A stretch of 64,000 bases of DNA from Oscillospiraceae bacterium (GCA_022483045.1 JAKVOA010000002.1:233501-297500), one strand, 5' to 3'. Positions 8,882-18,104 are shown, numbered from the stretch's first letter. The notes: generated from the letters alone by a model not told the origin. A program made the numbers and translations.

Positions 8882-9388
8882 TCAGATTTCATCGTCCTCT
8901 ATGACATAGCTGCTGCTGCTTGGCAGGCCCAGCTCTGCCATAACCTGCTCTTCTTTTTCGCGCATGTGCACACGCTCTATGCCCTCTTCATGGTCATAGC
9001 CCAAAAGGTGCAGCATACTGTGCGCGGTAAGGTAGCCGACCTCGCGCTCAAGGCTGTGGCCGTAGCGGTCCGCCTGCTCGACTGCTTTTTCCATAGAGAT
9101 GACAATATCGCCCAGGATTTTCGTCCCGGTGGAGTAGTCTGTATCGTAAACGCCTTTTTCACCCATTGGAAAACTGAGAACATCGGTCGGCGCATCTACA
9201 TCGCGGTACTGTTTGTTAAGCTTGTGAATCTGGTTGTTGTCTACAAAAGTGACACTGACCTGTGCAGAAGCATCAAAATGCTCCATACGCAGAACTGCAT
9301 TGCAGCAGCGGCGCACAAGCATGCGCAGGCCGGTGGGAATTTTTACAGCTTTTTGTTTATTTTCTATCATGACCCGAATTTTTTCCAT
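8882..9388 (-). CDS. ybeY: Endoribonuclease YbeY (rRNA maturation factor)
   Basis: 168 residues. The zinc site HSMLHLLGYDH (H-x3-H-x5-H) is present near residues 127-137 and the upstream DVLSFP motif is typical. YbeY takes part in 16S rRNA 3' processing and ribosome quality control. The start at 9388 is preferred because GAGGAGGA lies about 10 bp upstream; the open frame extends further only within phoH. It overlaps the phoH 3' end by 32 bp. Confidence 0.94.
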   Translation of the reverse strand: MEKIRVMIENKQKAVKIPTGLRMLVRRCCNAVLRMEHFDASAQVSVTFVDNNQIHKLNKQYRDVDAPTDVLSFPMGEKGVYDTDYSTGTKILGDIVISMEKAVEQADRYGHSLEREVGYLTAHSMLHLLGYDHEEGIERVHMREKEEQVMAELGLPSSSSYVIEDDEI

Positions 9389-10349
9389 GATTCGTCTTGT
9401 CCTCCTCGTATTTTTCGTATGCCTTAATGATTTCCTGTACCAGCTTGTGGCGCACCACATCGCGGCCGGTAAACTGAATCTGCGCAATGTCCGGCACGCC
9501 GCGCAGGATACGCATAATCTGCTTGAGCCCGCTGTGCTTGCCGTCGGGCAAATCAATTTGTGTAATGTCGCCGGTAATGACCATGCGGCTGTTAAAGCCC
9601 AGCCGTGTTAAAAACATTTTCATCTGCTCTGGCGTAGTATTTTGGGCTTCGTCCAAAATAATGAAGCTGTCGTCCAGCGTACGCCCGCGCATATAGGCAA
9701 GGGGCGCTACCTCGATATTGCCGCGCTCGACATAGCGCTGGTAAGTCTCTGACCCCAGCATATCAAACAGCGCGTCATACAAAGGGCGCAGGTACGGGTC
9801 GACTTTCTGCTGCAGATCGCCCGGCAGAAAGCCAAGCTTTTCGCCTGCCTCTACGGCGGGGCGCGTCAGAATAATGCGCTGCACCTGCTGTGCACGAAAA
9901 GCTGTCACTGCCATAGCAACCGCCAAATAGGTCTTACCTGTTCCTGCAGGGCCAACGCCAATGGTAATGGTGTTTTCCCTTATCGCGGTGCAGTAGTTTT
10001 TCTGCCCCAGCGTCTTTGGCTTAATGGGTTTTCCTTTGCTGCTCAGGCAGATGCAGTCGCCCGCCAGCGCCTGTACTTTTTCCTCGGCGCCGTCGTTGAC
10101 CAAGCCAATGCAGTAGCGCACATTCTGCTCTGTCAGCGTTTCGCCGCGGTTTATCAGCTCTAAAAGGCTGTTGACTGCGCGCACAGCGGGCTCTACGCCC
10201 TCTGGCTCGCCAGATACCTTGATTTCGCCATCGCGCGATACAACCGAAACGCCGTATTCTTTTTCTATCAGCCGAATGTTTTCGTCCATACTGCCAAACA
10301 GTGCGGCGGCCTGTTCCATCCGGTCGATGCTGATCCTCTGTTCAAACAA
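9357..10349 (-). CDS. phoH: PhoH-family ATPase
   Basis: About 330 residues. An N-terminal KH-like region precedes the ATPase with Walker A GPAGTGKT and Walker B FIILDEAQN; GDITQIDLP follows as in the family. PhoH proteins are RNA-binding ATPases paired with YbeY, consistent with a role in RNA processing. The start is uncertain: the TTG ending at 10349 has AGGTGA four bases upstream and gives the expected N terminus; a GTG ending at 10358 is the other option. Confidence 0.93.
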   Translation of the reverse strand: MFEQRISIDRMEQAAALFGSMDENIRLIEKEYGVSVVSRDGEIKVSGEPEGVEPAVRAVNSLLELINRGETLTEQNVRYCIGLVNDGAEEKVQALAGDCICLSSKGKPIKPKTLGQKNYCTAIRENTITIGVGPAGTGKTYLAVAMAVTAFRAQQVQRIILTRPAVEAGEKLGFLPGDLQQKVDPYLRPLYDALFDMLGSETYQRYVERGNIEVAPLAYMRGRTLDDSFIILDEAQNTTPEQMKMFLTRLGFNSRMVITGDITQIDLPDGKHSGLKQIMRILRGVPDIAQIQFTGRDVVRHKLVQEIIKAYEKYEEDKTNHGKNSGHDRK

Positions 10350-10675
10350 AGACTTCACCTGACATTTGCTTTTAAAATTCCGCCGCTGCCCCAAAGGCGT
10401 GGCCGCACGGCGGCTGATAAGCGGAGCTTTCTTTTAAAAAGGCCCAAAAGGCCCTGCAAATCCGATAATTTGCTATTCATATCATACCACAGAAGACAAG
10501 CAGAGTCACTATGTTTTCCCCAAGTTTGTTGTGTGCAAACTGCTGAAATTCGGCCAGTTTTCCCTGTGTTATAGTTCCATACAGAAAATTCCACACAGGC
10601 CTGGGGGCCTATCGGGCAAACTGACGTTTCCATTCTGTACAGAAGCGGTGCAGGCGCTCTTTTGCGGCGGGGCGC
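10350..10675 (-). other. Intergenic region between yqfD and phoH with a hairpin
   Basis: About 326 bp without a convincing gene. On the minus strand CCGCCG (10408-10413) can pair with CGGCGG (10380-10385) and is followed by AATTTT, a terminator- or attenuator-like element about 30 bp before the phoH start. A TATGAT hexamer near 10485 could serve as a -10. A 41-codon frame ending at 10355 lacks a ribosome site. Confidence 0.4.
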
Positions 10676-11866
10676 TTACGTGCCCGGCAGCGCGGTCTGC
10701 GAAATGCGCACTTCTTTCGCAATATTTTCGCGGCAGAAAAGGCTGCGTGTCACTGTAACACCGTCTTTTTCTGTTTTTACGCTATCGCTTCGCGACAGGA
10801 CCGCGGCACCGGGCAGCTCGGTTTTTTCTTTCTGCCTCAGCAGGCGCCGGGCCTCCTGTACCGCCTGCTGCGGGGTCCGCCGCCAAGAAACCTCCCTAAC
10901 AGGCGTCAGCACTTCGCGTGTGAAAAGCAGCGGCAGTTCTTTTCCCCACAGGCGCACGCAGGTCTGCTCTCCCGTGCGCACAACGCTCCCCTGCGGCGGC
11001 AGCCCTAAAGAAAGCGGCAGCTGCACACCAAACACCGCCAGTGACTTTCTTTCGGCCGGTGCGCCGGTCTGCTCGCGGCGCCGCGCCGCAAACGGAACTG
11101 TTACTTTCAGAGTATGTGCAGTTTTTGCAAAAACCGTACCAGAAGCGTGGTAAAGTGCCATAAATTTTTCCTCTTTGTTTTCCACCACCGGCGAAACCAG
11201 CAGCTGCCCCTTGCTTACGCCGTCGCCCGGTTGCACCTTTGCCGTGCCCGCGCGAATGTGCATCTCCAAAACGACGCCGTTTTCGGCCGCCTGCAGCTCG
11301 TACCAGCCGCTCTGGTCAGCCACAGGCGGACGCTCATCGTTTTCTGTCAGCTGTACATCCAGGTCGCCGCCGTGGTTATTGATACTGATCCAGCTGATCC
11401 GCGGAAACTGCTGCATGAGCTGCGTCTGCACATCTTTCGCCGAAAAGCCGTGCCGCACGGCCCCCGGAAAAGCGCCCTGCTGTGCTAAGGCAGCGCGCAG
11501 CGCCGGCTCCGCAATGGTGCGGCAGCCGCTGATTTCGACTGTCCAGAAAAACTGCCCCAGGCCCAAAAGCACCGCCCAGAAAAGCGCAAAGCCGGCCACC
11601 AGGCCCGGCCGGCCGCGCAGGCGGGCAATTTTCAGCGGCAGGCCGCTGCGCTTTACAATCTGCAGGCGCACCCGCGCCTGTCTTGCCTCCCTGCGCAGTT
11701 TCGGGTACATTTTCACCTGTACGCAGGCGGTCATGCCCTTTTGTCCAGGCCGCACCTGCCAAAGGCGGACGCCGCCGCGCATACAGCAGCTGAGAAAGCG
11801 CTCTCCGCCGCGGGGCGGCAGCACCCGAAAGCGCACCCAGCCCAAAAGCCAGCGCGTGAGTTTCAT
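10676..11866 (-). CDS. yqfD: Sporulation protein YqfD
   Basis: 396 residues. A positively charged N-terminal region is followed by one membrane segment (about 90-112) and a large extracytoplasmic part containing a POTRA-like stretch, as in YqfD of spore-formers. In B. subtilis yqfD belongs to the sigma-E (mother cell) regulon. It follows yqfC by only 6 bp and is probably co-transcribed from the sigma-E-like promoter upstream of yqfC. Confidence 0.92.
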   Translation of the reverse strand: MKLTRWLLGWVRFRVLPPRGGERFLSCCMRGGVRLWQVRPGQKGMTACVQVKMYPKLRREARQARVRLQIVKRSGLPLKIARLRGRPGLVAGFALFWAVLLGLGQFFWTVEISGCRTIAEPALRAALAQQGAFPGAVRHGFSAKDVQTQLMQQFPRISWISINNHGGDLDVQLTENDERPPVADQSGWYELQAAENGVVLEMHIRAGTAKVQPGDGVSKGQLLVSPVVENKEEKFMALYHASGTVFAKTAHTLKVTVPFAARRREQTGAPAERKSLAVFGVQLPLSLGLPPQGSVVRTGEQTCVRLWGKELPLLFTREVLTPVREVSWRRTPQQAVQEARRLLRQKEKTELPGAAVLSRSDSVKTEKDGVTVTRSLFCRENIAKEVRISQTALPGT

Positions 11867-11872
11867 TTCTTT

Positions 11873-12154
11873 TCACTCCTCTTTTTCCGGCAGCGGCGGC
11901 AAAAGCTCGCCGCGCGCCGCGTAGGCAATTTGGGTGATATACCCGGAAATAATCAGCGAACTGCACGCAAGGCTTTGCAGCGAAAGCCCCTGCCCGCTAA
12001 AGCGCAGCACCCCGCGCCCATAGCGCACGCACACCACGCTGTGCGTATATTCCAGCACGCCGCCGCAGCCATCTACTGTGGCCTCGCGGTTGCCGGCAAG
12101 CTCCATTTTTTCACCGGACTGCACCAGCAGCGAGGATTTTTGCGCAGGCTTCAC
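11873..12154 (-). CDS. yqfC: Sporulation protein YqfC
   Basis: 93 residues starting at GTG, preceded by a near-perfect ribosome site (AAGGAGGTG). The protein matches the small YqfC family: NREATVDGCGGVLEYT followed by a V-R-Y-G...L-R-F-x-G region and ISGYITQI near the end. It always accompanies yqfD, and in B. subtilis both are sigma-E-dependent. Role in spore formation is not defined. Confidence 0.9.
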   Translation of the reverse strand: MKPAQKSSLLVQSGEKMELAGNREATVDGCGGVLEYTHSVVCVRYGRGVLRFSGQGLSLQSLACSSLIISGYITQIAYAARGELLPPLPEKEE

Positions 12155-12211
12155 TGCAGGGCACCTCCTTTTTTACACAGAAATACAGAATTCTGCCGAA
12201 TGGTTTTGTTT

Positions 12212-12240
12212 TTCTTACGCCGTTTCTTCTATAAATATTC
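12212..12240 (-). promoter_or_regulatory. Sigma-E-like promoter for yqfC-yqfD
   Basis: On the minus strand GAATATT (12234-12240) fits the sigma-E -35 (kmATATT). Fourteen bases further is CGTAAGAA (12212-12219), a weaker match to CATACAnT. The -35 core overlaps the -35 of the divergent ylbJ promoter. Confidence 0.5.
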
Positions 12241-12261
12241 CGCTGTGCGCGCGCATATTCA
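12233..12261 (+). promoter_or_regulatory. Sigma-E-like promoter for ylbJ
   Basis: AAATATT (12233-12239), 14 bp, then CATATTCA (12254-12261), close to the sigma-E consensus kmATATT-N14-CATACAnT. It lies 23 bp before the ylbJ start codon. Confidence 0.6.
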
Positions 12262-12283
12262 TAACCACGAGAGGGGGCCTTTT

Positions 12284-13336
12284 ATGAACCGAAAAGCTGC
12301 GGGCGCCGCGGCCCTTTGCCTAGCGGCAGCTCTGCTTCTTTTTCCCGAAAGCGCCGCCGGCGGGGCCCGCGCGGGCATTTACACCTGCTTGACAGTGCTG
12401 ATTCCGTCGCTGTACCCGTTTCTGGTCATCACCGTTTTTCTAATCAAAAGCGGGCTTTCCTCCGCCCTGGGCCGGCGCATCGGCGGGCCGTTTGCGCGGC
12501 TGTTTGCGCTGCCTGCGGCCGCTGCGCCGGCCGTTTTAATGGGCATGATCGGCGGCTACCCCACCGGCTCCCGCGGGGCCGAAGCCCTGTATGAAAGCGG
12601 CGAACTGACCGCCGCCCAAGCCGAGCGCCTGATCTTTTTTTCGGTAAACGGCGGCCCGGCCTTTATCTGCACCGCCGTGGGGCTTGGTTTTTTGGGCAGC
12701 GTGCGCACCGGTCGGTTTCTTTTGGCGGTACACCTGCTCGCGGGGCTTATCGTGGGGGTGCTCGTGGGGTTAAAGCACCACAAAGAGCCTGCCGCCCCGC
12801 CGCGCAAGGGCGCGTGGCCGGGCCTTGGCAAAGCGCTGCTGCTCGCCGCGCGCGACGCCGCTTCTTCTATGCTCTTAATGTGCTGTTTTGTCATCTTATT
12901 CAGTACTTTTCTGTCTGTTTTACAGCGCTTTTTGAGCGGGCCGGTACTGGCAGGGCTTGCGGGAGTCTGTGAAGTGACCCTTGGCTGCCGCTCGCTCGCC
13001 GCGCTGCATGCGCCGCTGTGGTGCTTTGCGCTGGTGCTGGGCTGGGGCGGGCTGTGTGTGCACCTGCAGGTGCTGCAGGGACTGTCGTTTCGGGTGCGCA
13101 CTGGTCGGTTTTTCCTGTGCCGCGCTCTGCACGGCCTGCTTTCGGCGGCGGCGGTTGTCCCTCTTTCGCGGCGTTTTGCGCCGCTGCCCGCCCCTGCCCC
13201 CGCCATAGATGTCTTTGGCAGTTTCGCAAAAAGCCAGCCCGCTTTTTCCGGCAGCATTGCCGCGGGGGTCGCACTGATTTTTTTGTGCATTGCCCTGCTT
13301 GCAGACAGTGGCGCACAGCATGATTCTGTGGTATAA
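12284..13336 (+). CDS. ylbJ: Sporulation integral membrane protein YlbJ
   Basis: 350 residues with eight or more hydrophobic segments. Nucleoside-recognition (gate) domain features are visible: IPSLYPFLV near residue 43, GMIGGYPTGSRGA near 87, and FSVNGGPAF near 118, the pattern of YlbJ/SpoVV. In B. subtilis this protein is made in the mother cell under sigma-E and is needed for dipicolinic acid transport into the forespore. The start at 12284 has GAGAGGGGG upstream; the open frame extends much further upstream but only as antisense to yqfC-yqfD. The C-terminal tail is Ala/Pro-rich. Confidence 0.9.
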   Translation: MNRKAAGAAALCLAAALLLFPESAAGGARAGIYTCLTVLIPSLYPFLVITVFLIKSGLSSALGRRIGGPFARLFALPAAAAPAVLMGMIGGYPTGSRGAEALYESGELTAAQAERLIFFSVNGGPAFICTAVGLGFLGSVRTGRFLLAVHLLAGLIVGVLVGLKHHKEPAAPPRKGAWPGLGKALLLAARDAASSMLLMCCFVILFSTFLSVLQRFLSGPVLAGLAGVCEVTLGCRSLAALHAPLWCFALVLGWGGLCVHLQVLQGLSFRVRTGRFFLCRALHGLLSAAAVVPLSRRFAPLPAPAPAIDVFGSFAKSQPAFSGSIAAGVALIFLCIALLADSGAQHDSVV

Positions 13337-13403
13337 TGCTGATTATGTAAAGTAAAATGCCGTGTAGAATCCTGCGGCAAAAGACAGAAAGGGGCTTTTT
13401 GTC

Positions 13404-13622
13404 ATGAAAACACAGAGGGGCGGTTTTTTTGGCAGCAAAATAGAGCAGCGGTGTGACTACTGTGCGCACGCGGCGGGCACCCAAAAAGAGGTTTCCTGCC
13501 TGCTCGGGCGAAAATTTCCGGAAAGCGGCAGCTGCCGCCGTTTTCGCTACAATCCGCTGCGCCGCGTTCCGCGGGTGCAACCGCCGGTGCCAAAGCTGGA
13601 CGCACAGAACTTTAAGCTCTGA
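13404..13622 (+). CDS. Small Cys-containing conserved hypothetical protein
   Basis: 72 residues, start at ATG with AGAAAGG upstream. It has a C-x2-C pair (CDYC) near residues 17-20 and two further Cys (SCLL, SCRRF), which together could bind a metal. The second half is basic (CRRFRYNPLRRVPRVQPP). I believe similar short proteins occur in related Clostridia, but I cannot name a family. It follows ylbJ by about 65 bp on the same strand and is followed by a terminator, so it may be transcribed with it. Confidence 0.7.
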   Translation: MKTQRGGFFGSKIEQRCDYCAHAAGTQKEVSCLLGRKFPESGSCRRFRYNPLRRVPRVQPPVPKLDAQNFKL

Positions 13623-13703
13623 CTTTTCGGGTTGAGCAATGGCGCGATTCCCTGCTTTCTGCGGCTGGCAGGGGGCTGCACACAGGCAAAAACAAAAATC
13701 CAC

Positions 13704-13753
13704 AAAAAAAGAGCAGGCGCGCTGCCAAAAAGGCTTTGCGTCCGCTCTTTTTC
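13704..13753. terminator. Bidirectional terminator between the Cys-rich gene and pflB
   Basis: AGAGC at one end pairs with GCTCT at the other through an interrupted stem, flanked by an A-run on the left and a T-run on the right, so it can stop transcription from both converging genes. Confidence 0.75.
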
Positions 13754-13779
13754 TATTGCATTTAAATTCTTATCAATTT

Positions 13780-16011
13780 TTAAATACTCTCATGGAACGT
13801 GCGGGCAATGACCTCTTCCTGCTGCTCACGGGAAAGGCGGATGAAGTTGACCGCATAGCCCGAAACGCGGATGGTCAGCGTCGGGTATTTTTCCGGGTGA
13901 TCCATGGCGTCAATCAGGGTTTCGCGGTTCATCACGTTGACATTGAGGTGATGAGCGCCCTGCGCAAAGTAACCGTCCAGCAAAGACATCAGGTTGGTTT
14001 CGCGCTGGTTTTCGTCCCTGCCCAAAGCCGCCGGCACGATTGAGAATGTATTGGAAATACCGTCTTGGCAGACACCGCGGTACGGAATTTTTGCCACACT
14101 GTTTAAAGAAGCCAGTGCACCCGAATGGTCGCGGCCGTGCATCGGGTTGGCGCCCGGGGCAAGCGGCTCGCCGCGCTTGCGGCCGTCGGGGGTGGTGCCG
14201 GTCTTTTTGCCGTACATCACGTTGCTGGTAATGGTCAGGGCCGACATGGTGTGCTTTGCGCCGCGGTAGAGCGGGTGCTTTTTCAGCTCACCGATAAAGT
14301 ACTCGACAATATCCACTGCAAGGTCGTCTGCGCGGTCGTCGTCGTTGCCGTACTGCGGGAAAGCGCCCTCGGTCTTAAAATCAACGGCCACACCCTGCTC
14401 ATTGCGCACCGGGCACACTTTGGCGTACTTGATTGCGGAAAGCGAATCTGCCGCAACAGAAAGCCCCGCAATGCCAAAGGCCATCAGGCGCTCGACAGCG
14501 GTGTCGTGCAGCGCCATCTGGCTCGCCTCATAGGCGTATTTGTCGTGCATAAAATGAATGATGTTGTTGGCGTCAGTGTAAAGCTGTGCAACGTACTGCA
14601 TCACTTTTTTGTAGTTTTCCCATACTGTGCTGTAGTCTAGCACATCACCTGTCAGCGGCTTGATATCTGGCACCACCAAAAGGCCCATGCGCTCATCTAC
14701 GCCGCCGTTAATCGCCAGCAGCAGGCTTTTTGCCAGGTTGCACCGCGCACCAAAGAACTGCATCTGCTTGCCAAGCTTCATTGCGGAAACGCAGCAGGCA
14801 ATGCCGTAGTCATCGCCGTAGATTGGCCGCATAACGTCGTCATTTTCGTACTGAATAGAGTCAGTTGCAATAGAGATTTTGGTGCAGTAGCGCTTAAAGG
14901 TCTCGGGCAGGTGCTCGCTCCACAAGACGGTCAAGTTCGGCTCCGGCGCGGTGCCCAGGTTTATCAGCGTATGCAGGTATCGGTAAGAGTTTTTTGTGAC
15001 CAGCGGGCGGCCGTTAACCCCTACGCCGCCGATAGATTCGGTGATCCAGGTAGGGTCGCCGCCAAAAAGGTCGTCGTACTCGGGGGTGCGCAAATGCCGC
15101 ACCAGGCGCAGCTTGATGATGAACTGGTCAATCAGCTCCTGTGCGCCGGCCTCGGTTAAGGTGCCGGCCGCAAGGTCGCGCTGAATGTAAATGTCCAAAA
15201 AAGTAGAAGTACGGCCAAGGCTTGTGGCGGCGCCGTTGTTTTCTTTGACACCGGCAAGGTAGCCCATGTACACCGCCTGCACCGCCTGCTGCGCGGTCTG
15301 CGCCGGCTTGGAAATATCCACCCCGTAAGAGGCGGCCATCTCGGTCATTGCCTTGAGCGCGCGCACCTGCTCACTGACTTCTTCTGACAGGCGGATACGC
15401 TCCTCGGTCATAGGGCCGTCGAGTTCATCGTGGTCTTTCTTTTTCTGCTCAATCAGGTAGTCGGTGCCGTAAAGCGCCACCCGGCGGTAGTCGCCGATAA
15501 TGCGCCCGCGGCCGTAGGCATCCGGCAGACCGGTGAGCAGGCCGACATGGCGCGCGGTGCGCACGCGCTTGGGGTAGGCGTCAAAGACGCCCTCGTTGTG
15601 GGTTTTGCGGTAGGCGGAAAAGTGCTTTTCAATTTCCGGGTCCAGCTGGTAGCCGTACTGCTCCAGGCTTTCCTTTGCCATGCGCATGCCGCCGTACAGG
15701 TTGACCATGCGCTTGAGGGGTGCATCTGTCTGCAGACCGACAACGACCTCGTTTTCGCGGTCGATATAGCCAGGCTCAAAGTTGTTGATACCGGAAATGC
15801 GCTTGGTCTCTACGTCCAGCACGCCGCCCTTTTCGCGCTCTTTCTGCAGAAGCCCGGCGCACTTTGACCACACTTTTTTTGTTTTTTCGGTTGGGCCAGC
15901 CAAAAAGCTTTCGTCGCCCTCATATAAAGTATAATTCTTTTGAATAAAATTGCGTACATCAATTTCCCGCTGCCAGCGGCCCTCATGGAAGCCATTCCAT
16001 GCATTGCTCAT
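13780..16011 (-). CDS. pflB: Formate C-acetyltransferase (pyruvate formate-lyase)
   Basis: 743 residues, normal length. The paired catalytic cysteines are in IACCVSAM and the C-terminal glycyl-radical site is RVSGYAVNF. The enzyme splits pyruvate with CoA into acetyl-CoA and formate in the anaerobic cytoplasm; the radical glycine is installed by the activase encoded 5 bp upstream (pflA). The upstream ZTP riboswitch ties the unit to formate demand for one-carbon and purine metabolism. Confidence 0.97.
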   Translation of the reverse strand: MSNAWNGFHEGRWQREIDVRNFIQKNYTLYEGDESFLAGPTEKTKKVWSKCAGLLQKEREKGGVLDVETKRISGINNFEPGYIDRENEVVVGLQTDAPLKRMVNLYGGMRMAKESLEQYGYQLDPEIEKHFSAYRKTHNEGVFDAYPKRVRTARHVGLLTGLPDAYGRGRIIGDYRRVALYGTDYLIEQKKKDHDELDGPMTEERIRLSEEVSEQVRALKAMTEMAASYGVDISKPAQTAQQAVQAVYMGYLAGVKENNGAATSLGRTSTFLDIYIQRDLAAGTLTEAGAQELIDQFIIKLRLVRHLRTPEYDDLFGGDPTWITESIGGVGVNGRPLVTKNSYRYLHTLINLGTAPEPNLTVLWSEHLPETFKRYCTKISIATDSIQYENDDVMRPIYGDDYGIACCVSAMKLGKQMQFFGARCNLAKSLLLAINGGVDERMGLLVVPDIKPLTGDVLDYSTVWENYKKVMQYVAQLYTDANNIIHFMHDKYAYEASQMALHDTAVERLMAFGIAGLSVAADSLSAIKYAKVCPVRNEQGVAVDFKTEGAFPQYGNDDDRADDLAVDIVEYFIGELKKHPLYRGAKHTMSALTITSNVMYGKKTGTTPDGRKRGEPLAPGANPMHGRDHSGALASLNSVAKIPYRGVCQDGISNTFSIVPAALGRDENQRETNLMSLLDGYFAQGAHHLNVNVMNRETLIDAMDHPEKYPTLTIRVSGYAVNFIRLSREQQEEVIARTFHESI

Positions 16012-16016
16012 TTTTA

Positions 16017-16751
16017 TTACCTCCGGTTTTCAGTTGTTTTGTTGTCGGGAAAATAGCGCTGCTGCCACGCCTGCGTCTGCTTTAGGTCCATTGCCGGCGT
16101 TCCCTTTAAACGATAGGAAAGGCCCAGCGCCGCATACTTGTGCACCCCTAAAAGGTGATACGGCAAGAGTTCCACTTTTTCGACATTGGGCACTTTTTCG
16201 GCGATAAAGGTTTTAAGCGCCTGCATGTGCGCTTCGCCGCTTGTCAGGCCCGGCACCACCACGTGCCGCACCCAGACCGGCGTGCCGGCTTTTTTGACAG
16301 CTGCCAAAAACCGCGTGGTCTCGTCCCAGCTTTTCCCGGTCATCTGCCGGTAGCTTTCTGCGGTAACCTGCTTGACATCATACAAAATTAAATCGGTGTA
16401 CTGCAGAAGTTCGTCATAGTTTCCCAGGCCGCAGCCGGCGGTGTCCAGGCAGGTGTGAATGCCCGCGTCTTTACACAGGCGCAGTGTCTCCAGCAGAAAC
16501 TCTGGCTGCAAAAGCGGCTCTCCGCCGGAAAAGGTGACGCCGCCGCCGCGCAAAAAATAGGGCTTGCAGCACAGCACCCGGCGGGTGACTTCCTGCGGTG
16601 ACATTTCGGTGCCGCCCTCGACAGGCCAGGTGTCCGGATTATGACAGAAAAGGCACCGCAGGCTGCACCCCTGCAGGAACACCACTACCCGGACCCCAGG
16701 GCCGTCGACCAGGCCCATGCTCTCAATGGAATGGACTTTTCCCTGTACCAA
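16017..16751 (-). CDS. pflA: Pyruvate formate-lyase activating enzyme
   Basis: 244 residues from a TTG ending at 16751, with AAGGAGG seven bases upstream; the protein then begins with [17 protein letters not shown] as expected. An ATG-led extension upstream would read through the riboswitch hairpin and is rejected. The radical-SAM cluster site is C-SLR-C-LF-C, followed by HNPDTW and [11 protein letters not shown]. The enzyme makes the glycyl radical on PflB using S-adenosylmethionine. It precedes pflB, the reverse of the common pflB-pflA order. Confidence 0.95.
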   Translation of the reverse strand: MVQGKVHSIESMGLVDGPGVRVVVFLQGCSLRCLFCHNPDTWPVEGGTEMSPQEVTRRVLCCKPYFLRGGGVTFSGGEPLLQPEFLLETLRLCKDAGIHTCLDTAGCGLGNYDELLQYTDLILYDVKQVTAESYRQMTGKSWDETTRFLAAVKKAGTPVWVRHVVVPGLTSGEAHMQALKTFIAEKVPNVEKVELLPYHLLGVHKYAALGLSYRLKGTPAMDLKQTQAWQQRYFPDNKTTENRR

Positions 16752-16784
16752 ACCGTTCCCTCCTTTTTTCCGGAGGCCAAAAAT

Positions 16785-16886
16785 ACAAAAAAGGCCGACC
16801 ATCCGGGTTGTTGCCCAGACGGTCGGCCTTTCTTCGCCATACTTCATGTGGTATGCTCCACTTCCGTCAGTTGTATGGCTGCTATA
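16785..16886 (-). promoter_or_regulatory. ZTP (pfl-motif) riboswitch with terminator, upstream of pflA
   Basis: Transcription from the promoter at 16892-16920 would give a leader reading ACTGACGGAAGTGG..., then GGCCGACCGTCTGGGCA, then a GGTCGGCC arm and six T. The last block matches the conserved 3' part of the ZTP class (GACCGCCUGGGCA). GACGG in the 5' part can pair with CCGTC in the 3' part, a compensated change from the usual GGCGG/CCGCC. The 5' arm of the terminator overlaps the ligand-binding 3' part, so ZTP/ZMP binding should prevent termination and turn on pflA-pflB. The class was first named after its association with pfl genes. Confidence 0.85.
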
Positions 16887-16891
16887 GGTTC

Positions 16892-16920
16892 AGCATATCG
16901 GTTTTTACGCAGAAAGTCAA
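16892..16920 (-). promoter_or_regulatory. Promoter of pflA-pflB
   Basis: TTGACT (16915-16920), 17-bp spacer, TATGCT (16892-16897) on the minus strand, just after the stop of the upstream aminotransferase. Confidence 0.7.
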
Positions 16921-16934
16921 GCATTTTTTGCTTT

Positions 16935-18104
16935 TCAGTGAAAAATATCTGTCTGCTGCATCCGGCCGGCGGCCTCTTTCAGGGCTGCCTCGTCCTGCAC
17001 CAGGGCCATGCGCACATGGCCTTTTCCGCTGGGGCCAAAGGCGCTGCCCGGGGTCACCAGCACGCCGGATTTTTCAAGCAGCTCGCGCGTAAAGCGGGTG
17101 TCGTCATCGCCGTATTTTGCGGGGATTTCTGCCCAAACGAACATCGTGGCGGCAGGCTTTGCAAAGTGCCATCCCAAAGCATCAAATGCACCGCAAAGCA
17201 CGTCGCGGCGCTTTTCATAGGCGGCACGGGTGCGCCCTACACAGGACTGGTCACCGGTAATGGCCGCAATGGCGGCTCTCTGAATTGGTAAAAACATGCC
17301 GTAATCCAAATTGGATTTCAGCGTTTTCAGCATACTGACCACCTGCGCGTTGCCTACGCAAAAGCCCACGCGCGCCCCAGCCATGCCATAGGTCTTGCTG
17401 AGGGAATTAAACTCAACGCCAACCTCGGCCGCACCCGGAAAGCGCAGGAAACTGCCGCAGGTTTTGCCGTCAAAGACCAGCTCGCTGTAGGCGTTGTCGT
17501 GCAGCACAATGATATCGTACTTTTTGGCAAACGCAATCAGCTTCTCATAAAACCAGTCGGGTGCGGTGGCCGTGGTGGGGTTGTTGGGGTAAGACACCAC
17601 CATCAGCTTTGCCGCCTTTGCCTGTTCTTCCGGAATCGCGTCAAAGTCAATTAAGTAATCCTTTTCTTTTTTCAAAGGCATCCATGCCAGCTTTGCGCCC
17701 GCCAAAAGCGGCCCGCAGCTAAACGCTGGATAGCACGGGTCCGGCACCAGCACGGTGTCGCCGGGGTCCGCAATGGACAGCGCAATGTGTGTCAAGCCCT
17801 CTTGGGAACCCAAAAGAGAGCAAACCTGCGTCGCCGGGTCCAGCGTAACCCCGTAGCGGCGGGCGTACCACTCGGCCACCGCCTGCTGCAATTTTTGGGT
17901 ATCGCTGATCGCGTAAACATACTGGGTCGGGTCCATTGCGGCCTCGGCCAGCTCTCGCCGGATAGCCCCCACCGGCGGAATATTTGGTGTACCGACAGAA
18001 AGGTCTATCACACAGGTGCCCTCTGTCTCTTTTTTCTGCTTCAGGGTCAAAAGCTCTGAAAAGACGCCTTCCCCGAATTGTTCCATCCTTTTCGCAAACT
18101 GCAC
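16935..18104 (-). CDS. Class I/II PLP-dependent aminotransferase
   Basis: 389 residues. The PLP lysine lies in SLSKTYGMAGARVGF; DPCYPAF, SYPNNPT and HDNAYSEL supply the other conserved cofactor contacts. The sequence resembles the LL-diaminopimelate/alanine/methionine aminotransferase group (fold type I); the amino donor cannot be fixed from motifs alone. It has its own promoter (18143-18171) and lies between the small membrane protein gene and the pfl promoter. Confidence 0.9.
   Translation of the reverse strand: MQFAKRMEQFGEGVFSELLTLKQKKETEGTCVIDLSVGTPNIPPVGAIRRELAEAAMDPTQYVYAISDTQKLQQAVAEWYARRYGVTLDPATQVCSLLGSQEGLTHIALSIADPGDTVLVPDPCYPAFSCGPLLAGAKLAWMPLKKEKDYLIDFDAIPEEQAKAAKLMVVSYPNNPTTATAPDWFYEKLIAFAKKYDIIVLHDNAYSELVFDGKTCGSFLRFPGAAEVGVEFNSLSKTYGMAGARVGFCVGNAQVVSMLKTLKSNLDYGMFLPIQRAAIAAITGDQSCVGRTRAAYEKRRDVLCGAFDALGWHFAKPAATMFVWAEIPAKYGDDDTRFTRELLEKSGVLVTPGSAFGPSGKGHVRMALVQDEAALKEAAGRMQQTDIFH

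Noticed and set aside
10355..10633. A 92-codon minus-strand frame upstream of phoH
   Set aside because: No ribosome site for either ATG, ends within the phoH ribosome-site region, and the protein shows no family features.
11741..12283. N-terminal extension of ylbJ by 181 codons
   Set aside because: It is antisense to yqfC-yqfD; the ATG at 12284 has a strong ribosome site and a sigma-E-like promoter just upstream.
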